NCBI GenBank assembly: GCA_046349435.1
Contig: JAXMCI010000022.1
Location: 55,711 to 119,710, forward strand
DNA length: 64,000 bases
Source: JAXMCI01 sp046349435
Lineage (GTDB): Bacteria; Pseudomonadota; Alphaproteobacteria; Dongiales; Dongiaceae
Reading direction: 5' to 3'
The translations under genes were made by a program, and so were the position numbers. The notes under the pieces were generated by a model. The model ran no database searches. It had not been told where the DNA came from and saw nothing but the letters and a program-made list of their open reading frames with translations. Position 1 is the first letter of the stretch; each line of letters starts with the position of its first letter. Positions 57,270-64,000 of this stretch are shown one piece after another.

Positions 57270-58280
57270 ATGGCCACCCCAGCCAAGCGCAAGGCCGCCG
57301 CCGCGGCGCCGGCGGAGCAGGACACCGACGAGCTGCTGCGCTTCTATCGCCAGATGCTGCTGATCCGCCGCTTCGAGGAGAAGGCCGGCCAGCTCTACGG
57401 CATGGGCCTGATCGGCGGCTTCTGCCACCTCTATATCGGCCAGGAGGCCGTGGTGGTCGGCATGCAGGCGGTGCTGGAGAAGGGCGACACCGTCATCACC
57501 GGCTACCGCGACCACGGCCACATGCTGGTGACCGGCATGGACGCCAAGGGCGTGATGGCCGAGCTGACCGGCCGGCGCACCGGCTACTCCAAGGGCAAGG
57601 GCGGCTCGATGCACATGTTCAGCCGCGCCGAGGGCTTCTTCGGCGGGCACGGCATCGTTGCCGCGCAGGTGCCCCTCGGCACCGGCATCGCCTTCGCCCA
57701 CCGCTATCGCGAGGACGGCAAGGTCTCGCTGACCTATCTCGGCGACGGCGCGGTCAATCAGGGCCAGGTCTACGAATCCTTCAACATGGCGGCGCTCTGG
57801 AAGCTGCCGGTCGTCTACGTCGTCGAGAACAACAAGTACGGCATGGGCACCTCGGTCGAGCGCGCCTCGGCCCGCACCGACCTCTACCTCCGCGGCCAGG
57901 CCTACGGCATTCCCGGCGAGCAGGTCGACGGCATGGACGTGCTGGCGGTGCGCGCCGCCGGAGCCCGGGCGGTGGCCGCGGCGCGCGCCGGCAAGGGGCC
58001 GCAGATCATCGAGATGCTGACCTATCGCTATCGCGGCCACTCCATGTCCGACCCGGGCAAGTACCGGACCAAGGAGGAGGTCGCCAAGATGCGGCAGGAG
58101 CACGACCCGATCGACCTGCTGCGCGCCCGGCTGATGGAGGCGGGCGCGGCCGACGAGGCGGCGCTCAAGGCGATCGACCGCGAGATCCGCGACATCGTCT
58201 CGGCGGCCACCGAGTTCGCCCAGAACAGCCCCGAGCCCGATCCCGCGGAGCTCTATACCGACGTCCTGGTCGAGGCCTGA
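57270..58280 (+). CDS. pdhA: Pyruvate dehydrogenase E1 component alpha subunit
   Basis: This 336-residue thiamine-diphosphate enzyme subunit has FYRQMLLIRRFEEKAGQLYGMGLIGGFCHLYIGQEA and the TPP motif GDGAVNQGQVYESFNMAALWKLPVVYVVENNKYGMG. The phosphorylation-loop-like YRGHSMSDPGKYRTKEEV is also present. ATG 57270 (MATPAKRKAAAAAPAEQD) follows GGGAGGGATCGG. It forms the E1 tetramer with PdhB, encoded 17 bases downstream. Confidence 0.97.
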   Translation: MATPAKRKAAAAAPAEQDTDELLRFYRQMLLIRRFEEKAGQLYGMGLIGGFCHLYIGQEAVVVGMQAVLEKGDTVITGYRDHGHMLVTGMDAKGVMAELTGRRTGYSKGKGGSMHMFSRAEGFFGGHGIVAAQVPLGTGIAFAHRYREDGKVSLTYLGDGAVNQGQVYESFNMAALWKLPVVYVVENNKYGMGTSVERASARTDLYLRGQAYGIPGEQVDGMDVLAVRAAGARAVAAARAGKGPQIIEMLTYRYRGHSMSDPGKYRTKEEVAKMRQEHDPIDLLRARLMEAGAADEAALKAIDREIRDIVSAATEFAQNSPEPDPAELYTDVLVEA

Positions 58281-58297
58281 GGGTCCGGAGGAAACCG

Positions 58298-59662
<1,365 letters not shown>

Positions 59663-59729
59663 TCGCGGCCGGGCGGCGCCCGCGAGGCGCCGCCCCGAGC
59701 CGCCTGACGCCTGTGCCGAGGGTCTCCCA

Positions 59730-61029
59730 ATGCCGATCAAGATCCTGATGCCTGCGCTGTCGCCGACCATGACCGAGGGCAACCTCGCGAAATGGCTGAA
59801 GCACGAGGGCGACGCGGTGAAGCCGGGCGACGTCATCGCCGAGATCGAGACCGACAAGGCGACCATGGAGGTCGAGGCGGTCGACGAGGGCCGGCTCGGC
59901 AGGATCCTGGTGCCCGAGGGCACCCAGGCGGTGAAGGTCAACGAGCCGATCGCGCTGCTGCTCGAGGAGGGCGAGGCGGCGCAGGACCTCGACGCGGCCG
60001 TGGACTCGCCGGCACCGGCGCAGCCGACGCCGGCCGCGGCGCCGGCTGCACCGGCGGCGGCCGCGGGCAACGGCGCCGCCGCGCGGCTACGCAGCCGCGC
60101 CGGCCGCCGCGGCCGCCCCGGCCGAAGGCGGCCGCCGCTTCGCCAGCCCGCTCGCCCGCCGCATGGCGGCGGCGGCCGGGCTCGAGCTCGCCGCGCTGAG
60201 CGGCAGCGGCCCGAGCGGCCGCATCGTCAAGTCGGACGTCGAGGCGGCGCTGGCGCGCGCCCGGCCGCCCCCGCGGCGCAGCCTGCCGCCGCGCCGGCTC
60301 CGGCTGCCGCGCCCTGCGCCGCCGCCGCCGGTCGCCGGCCTGCCGAGCTTCACCGAGGTGCCGAACAGCCAGATGCGCAAGGTGATCGCGCGCCGGCTCG
60401 CCGAGGCCAAGCGCGAGGCGCCGCACTTCTACCTGTCGGTCGATTGCGAGATCGACGCGCTGCTGCGCATCCGGCAGGAGCTGAACGGCCGCGAGGGCGC
60501 CGACTACAAGCTGTCGGTCAACGACTTCGTCATCCGCGCCGCGGCGCTGGCGCTGCACAAGGTGCCGGCGGCCAATGCCAGCTGGACCGAGAGCGCGATC
60601 CGGCTCTACGGCCAGGCCGACATCTCGGTGGCGGTCGCCATCCCGAACGGCCTGATCACCCCGGTGATCCGCAACGCCGGCGCCAAGGGGCTGGCGCAGA
60701 TCTCGAAGGAGATGAAGGAGCTGGCCGGCCGGGCGCGCGAGAACAAGCTGAAGCCCGAGGAGTACCAGGGCGGCACCTTCAGCATCTCCAACCTCGGCAT
60801 GTTCGGCATCAAGTCCTTCGCCGCCGTGCTCAACCCGCCGCAGGGCGCCATCCTGGCGGTGGGCGCCGGCGAGCAGCGGCCGGTGGTCAAGGACGGCGCG
60901 CTCGCCATCGCCACGGTGATGACCTGCACGCTGTCGGTCGACCATCGCGTCGTCGACGGCGCGGTCGGCGCCGAGCTGCTGGCCGCCTTCAAGAAGCTGA
61001 TCGAGGACCCGCTGGCGATGCTGCTCTGA
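59730..61029 (+). CDS. pdhC: Dihydrolipoyl acetyltransferase, PDH E2 (frameshifted as read)
   Basis: The lipoyl domain (MPIKILMPALSPTMTEGNLAKWLKHEG, ETDKATMEVEAVDEG) starts at 59730 and reads in frame to about 60090. The peripheral subunit-binding domain (RRFASPLARRMAAAAGLELAALSGSGPSGRIVKSDVE) and the catalytic core (AEAKREAPHFYLSVDCEIDAL, ending CTLSVDHRVVDGAVGAELLAAFKKLIEDPLAMLL) are in another frame to 61029. A 1-base gain or 2-base loss near 60085-60095 would explain it. The linker at 60255-60340 reads Ala/Pro-rich in the lipoyl frame but Arg-rich in the core frame, so two further compensating indels are possible. This enzyme is essential to the complex, so sequence error is likely. Confidence 0.9.
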
Positions 61030-61062
61030 GGGTCGGGGCAACGGACAAAGGGTGCCGGCCTC

Positions 61063-61129
61063 GTCCTTCGACAGGCTCAGGACGAGGCTCTCCCGGAGCC
61101 CTCATGCTGAGCCTGTCGAAGCATGAGGG
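61063..61129. repeat. Paired palindromic repeat (REP/BIME-like) between pdhC and lpd
   Basis: CTTCGACAGGCTCAG (61066-61080) is repeated inverted as CTGAGCCTGTCGAAG (61107-61121), giving a 15-bp stem around a 26-base loop. Each arm also folds by itself: GTCC/GGAC flank the first, and the second has a 10-bp stem CCCTCATGCT/AGCATGAGGG with an 11-base loop. The core text is a widely scattered repeat in alphaproteobacterial genomes. Confidence 0.75.
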
Positions 61130-61154
61130 CGGGCCGGCAACGAGGGGCTGACGA

Positions 61155-62555
61155 ATGGCCGATACCAGCTTCGATATCGTCGTGGTCGGCGGCGGGCCGG
61201 GCGGCTACGTCGCCGCGATCCGCGCCGCCCAGCTCGGCATCAAGACCGCGCTGGTCGAGCGCGAGCATCTCGGCGGCATCTGCCTCAACTGGGGCTGCAT
61301 CCCGACCAAGGCGCTGCTGCGCAGCGCCGAGGTCGCGCACATCCTGGCCCATCTCGGCGATTACGGCTTCAGCGCCGAGAAGGTGGATTTCGACCTCGGC
61401 AAGATCGTCAAGCGCAGCCGCGCCGTGGCCAGCCAGCTCTCCAACGGCGTCAAGTTCCTGCTGCGCAAGAACAAGGTCGCGGTGTTCGACGGCCAGGCCC
61501 GGCTCGCCGGCCCGGGGAAGCTCGCCGTGACGAAGGACGGCAAGCCGGTCGCCGACCTCACGGCGAAGAGCATCATCCTGGCGACCGGCGCGCGGGCCCG
61601 CTCGCTGCCCGGGCTGGAGCCCGACGGCAAGCTGGTCTGGACCTACAAGGAGGCGATGGTGCCGCCCGCCATGCCGAAGTCGCTGCTGGTGGTCGGCAGC
61701 GGCGCCATCGGCATCGAGTTCGCGAGCTTCTACCGCGACCTCGGCGCCGAGGTGACGGTCGTCGAGGTGCTCGACCGCATCCTGCCGGTCGAGGACGAGG
61801 AGATCTCCGCCTTCGCCCGCAAGAGCTTCGAGAAGCAGGGCATGACGATCCTCACCGGCGCGACCGTGAGCAACCTGAGGCGCGGCGCCGACAGCGTCAC
61901 CGCCACCGTCACCGCCGGCGGCAAGAGCAGCGAGATCACCGTCGACCGCGTCATCCTGGCGGTCGGCATCGTCGGCAACACCGAGGATCTCGGCCTCGAG
62001 GGCACCAAGGTGAAGGTCGAGAAGGCGCATGTCGTGGCCGATGCCTGGGGCGCCACCGGCGAGCCCGGGGTCTATGCCATCGGCGACCTGGTCGGGCCGC
62101 CCTGGCTCGCCCACAAGGCGAGCCACGAGGGCGTGCTCTGCGTCGAGCGCATCGCCGGCATCCCCGGCCTGCACGCGATGGACAAGTCCCGCATTCCCGG
62201 CTGCACCTACTGCCGGCCGCAGGTGGCGAGCGTGGGGCTGACCGAGGCGGCGGCCAAGGCGGCCGGCCGCACCGTCAAGGTCGGCCGCTTCCCCTATATC
62301 GGCAACGGCAAGGCGATCGCGCTCGGCGAGCCGGAGGGGCTGGTCAAGACGGTGTTCGATGCCAAGACGGGCGAGCTGCTCGGCGCCCACATGGTCGGCG
62401 CCGAGGTCACCGAGCTGATCCAGGGCTTCGTCGTCGCCAAGGGGCTCGAGACCACCGAGGCGGAGCTGATGGACACCATCTTCCCGCACCCGACGCTCTC
62501 CGAGATGATGCACGAGTCCGTGCTTGAAGCCTACGGACGCGCCATCCACATCTGA
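61155..62555 (+). CDS. lpdA: Dihydrolipoyl dehydrogenase (E3)
   Basis: This 466-residue flavoprotein reoxidises the lipoyl groups of PDH. It has the FAD motif DIVVVGGGPGGYVAAIRAAQLG, the redox disulphide in GGICLNWGCIPTKALL, the NAD motif LLVVGSGAIGIEFASFYRDLGAEVTVVE, and the C-terminal dimer interface IFPHPTLSEMMHESVLEAYGRAIHI. It follows pdhC with a repeat element in between and precedes lipA. Confidence 0.98.
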   Translation: MADTSFDIVVVGGGPGGYVAAIRAAQLGIKTALVEREHLGGICLNWGCIPTKALLRSAEVAHILAHLGDYGFSAEKVDFDLGKIVKRSRAVASQLSNGVKFLLRKNKVAVFDGQARLAGPGKLAVTKDGKPVADLTAKSIILATGARARSLPGLEPDGKLVWTYKEAMVPPAMPKSLLVVGSGAIGIEFASFYRDLGAEVTVVEVLDRILPVEDEEISAFARKSFEKQGMTILTGATVSNLRRGADSVTATVTAGGKSSEITVDRVILAVGIVGNTEDLGLEGTKVKVEKAHVVADAWGATGEPGVYAIGDLVGPPWLAHKASHEGVLCVERIAGIPGLHAMDKSRIPGCTYCRPQVASVGLTEAAAKAAGRTVKVGRFPYIGNGKAIALGEPEGLVKTVFDAKTGELLGAHMVGAEVTELIQGFVVAKGLETTEAELMDTIFPHPTLSEMMHESVLEAYGRAIHI

Positions 62556-62632
62556 CGCGAGGCCCGGACAGTCTGCTGGCGTCGCAGCGGCGATTGCCCC
62601 ATTCTGACGGCATGTCATCAGGCTCGGTGCGC

Positions 62633-63607
62633 ATGGACCAGATCACCACATCGCGCGAGGACGAGGCGAGGGCGCGCCACCCGGAGAAGGCCGGGCGGCC
62701 GGACAGCCCGGCGCCGCGCAAGCCCGCCTGGATCCGCGTCAAGGCGCCGGTCTCGCAGGAGTACAACGAGACCCGGGCGCTGATGCGCCGCCTCAAGCTC
62801 AACACCGTCTGCGAGGAGGCGGCCTGCCCCAACATCGGCGAGTGCTGGAAGCAGAAGCACGCGACGGTGATGATCCTGGGCAGCGTCTGCACCCGCGCCT
62901 GCGCCTTCTGCAACGTCGCCACCGGCCTGCCCGACCGGCTCGACCCGCACGAGCCCGACCATGTCGCGGAAGCGGTCGGCCAGCTCGGCCTCGCCCATGT
63001 CGTGGTCACCTCGGTCGACCGCGACGACCTCGATGATGGCGGCGCCGGTCATTTCGCCCGGGTGATCCGGGCGATCCGGGCAGCCGCGCCGGCCACCACC
63101 ATCGAGGTGCTGACCCCCGACTTCCTGCGCAAGCCGGGCGCCATCGAGACCGTGGTCGAGGCCCGGCCCGACGTCTTCAACCACAATCTCGAGACGGTGC
63201 CGCGGCTCTACACGACGATCCGGCCGGGGGCGCGCTACTTCCACTCGCTGCGCCTGCTGGCCCGCGTCAAGGAGCTCGACCCCGCCATGTTCACCAAGTC
63301 CGGCCTGATGGTCGGGCTGGGCGAGGAGCGCGGCGAGATCCACCAGGTGATGGACGACCTGCGCTCGGCCGAGGTCGACTTCATCACCATCGGCCAGTAC
63401 CTGCAGCCGACGCCCAAGCATGCCGCCGTCGACCGCTTCGTCACGCCCGAGGAGTTCGACGCCTATCGCAGCATCGCCTACGGCAAGGGCTTCCTGATGG
63501 TCTCGGCCTCGCCGCTGACCCGCTCCTCGCACCATGCCGGGGCCGATTTCGCCCGGCTGCGCGCGGCGCGCGAGGCGGCCCTGCGGCAGGCCCCCGCCGC
63601 CCGCTAG
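62633..63607 (+). CDS. lipA: Lipoyl synthase
   Basis: This roughly 324-residue radical SAM enzyme inserts sulphur into octanoyl-lipoyl domains. It has the auxiliary cluster ligands in CEEAACPNIGECW, the radical SAM motif CTRACAFCNVATG, and the C-terminal PLTRSSHHAGADF. Starts at 62594, 62612 and 62633 are all possible; none has a clear ribosome-binding site, and 62633 fits the usual N-terminus length. Its product modifies PdhB and PdhC encoded just upstream. Confidence 0.95.
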   Translation: MDQITTSREDEARARHPEKAGRPDSPAPRKPAWIRVKAPVSQEYNETRALMRRLKLNTVCEEAACPNIGECWKQKHATVMILGSVCTRACAFCNVATGLPDRLDPHEPDHVAEAVGQLGLAHVVVTSVDRDDLDDGGAGHFARVIRAIRAAAPATTIEVLTPDFLRKPGAIETVVEARPDVFNHNLETVPRLYTTIRPGARYFHSLRLLARVKELDPAMFTKSGLMVGLGEERGEIHQVMDDLRSAEVDFITIGQYLQPTPKHAAVDRFVTPEEFDAYRSIAYGKGFLMVSASPLTRSSHHAGADFARLRAAREAALRQAPAAR

Positions 63608-63627
63608 CCCGGACCTTTCCGCCGCCC

Positions 63628-64000
63628 ATGCCGGTCCACAGCGAGCAGCGGCTGCTCCCCTACAGCCCGGAGCAGCTCTTCGATCTCGTCGCCGACGTCG
63701 AGCGCTACCCCGAGTTCCTGCCCTGGTGCATCGGCTCGCGGATCACGCGGCGCGAGCCGACCCGCATCCATGCCGACCTGATCATCGGCTTCAAGATGAT
63801 CCGCGAGCGCTTCACCAGCCGCGTCGACCTCGACCGCGCGGCGCTCCGGATCGACGTCGCCTATCTCGACGGCCCCTTCAAGTACCTGCGCAACCACTGG
63901 ATCTTCGAGCCGACGCCGCAGGGCACCACGCGGCTCGACTTCTTCGTCGATTTCGAGTTCCGCTCGGCGCTGCTCAGCAAGCTGATCGGCGTGCTGTTCC
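63628..64000 (+). CDS. COQ10-like START-domain protein (3' truncated by window edge)
   Basis: The first 124 residues match the coenzyme Q-binding/RatA-type family (polyketide cyclase/START fold): LLPYSPEQLFDLVADVERYPEFLPWCIGSRI, RFTSRVDLDRAALRIDVAYLDGPFKYLRNHWIFEP and LDFFVDFEFRSALLSKLIGVLF. It runs off the right edge. The family supports ubiquinone function in respiration. Placement after lipA is the standard alphaproteobacterial order. Confidence 0.93.
   Translation, partial: MPVHSEQRLLPYSPEQLFDLVADVERYPEFLPWCIGSRITRREPTRIHADLIIGFKMIRERFTSRVDLDRAALRIDVAYLDGPFKYLRNHWIFEPTPQGTTRLDFFVDFEFRSALLSKLIGVLF

Overview
This window is chromosomal DNA of a high-GC alphaproteobacterium, most likely of the Rhodospirillales/Azospirillales kind. 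Four things point there. A heterodimeric pyruvate dehydrogenase E1 has a lipoyl domain on its beta subunit, in the order pdhA-pdhB-pdhC-lpd-lipA-COQ10-like. lexA carries a GTTC-N7-GTTC SOS box, the alphaproteobacterial type. The block rpsB-tsf-pyrH-frr-uppS-cdsA-dxr-rseP-bamA-skp-fabZ-lpxA-lpxI-lpxB is continuous. ppiD-trpE and trpGDC-moaC-moeA-lexA-comEC stand in their usual alphaproteobacterial neighbourhood. I saw no tRNA, rRNA, CRISPR array, prophage or insertion sequence.

Layout. 1-6254 (+): end of proS, lolC, lolD, dnaE. 6297-11806 is an accessory locus: an internally deleted SIS-domain (FrlB-like) remnant, a GntR/UTRA repressor, and a polyamine-type ABC transporter (potA-potB-potC-potF, minus strand). 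It has a shared operator motif at both ends and a strong terminator between gntR and potF. 11807-18120 (-) is an iron-type operon: imelysin, multicopper oxidase, di-haem oxidoreductase, second imelysin, DUF1513 protein. A Fur-like site overlaps its promoter. 18441-32008 (+) covers translation, isoprenoid, phospholipid, outer-membrane assembly and lipid A genes. 32009-37054 holds a GnnA-like oxidoreductase, glyoxalase I, citrate synthase, GltX and a small WXXGXW protein. 37187-51092 holds comEC, lexA, a MazG-like protein, molybdopterin genes and tryptophan genes, with a deacetylase and an acyl-CoA ligase inserted between trpE and trpG. 51274-64000 (+) holds tpiA, secG, pyrG, kdsA, eno, ftsB, the PDH cluster, lipA and the start of a COQ10-like gene.

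The housekeeping blocks build the envelope (BamA, Skp, RseP, LolCD, LpxA/I/B, KdsA, UppS, CdsA, Dxr) and feed central metabolism (TpiA, Eno, PDH, GltA). The most unusual material is the damaged accessory locus, the copper-oxidase-containing imelysin operon, the absence of lpxD from its usual place between skp and fabZ, and tandem repeats that share a 15-bp period at five separate sites. Four genes carry apparent frameshifts (potF, DUF1513, di-haem oxidoreductase, pdhC). One of these is PDH E2, which should be intact, so at least some are probably sequence errors. No wholly new system could be demonstrated; the accessory region at 6.3-18.2 kb is the best place to look.
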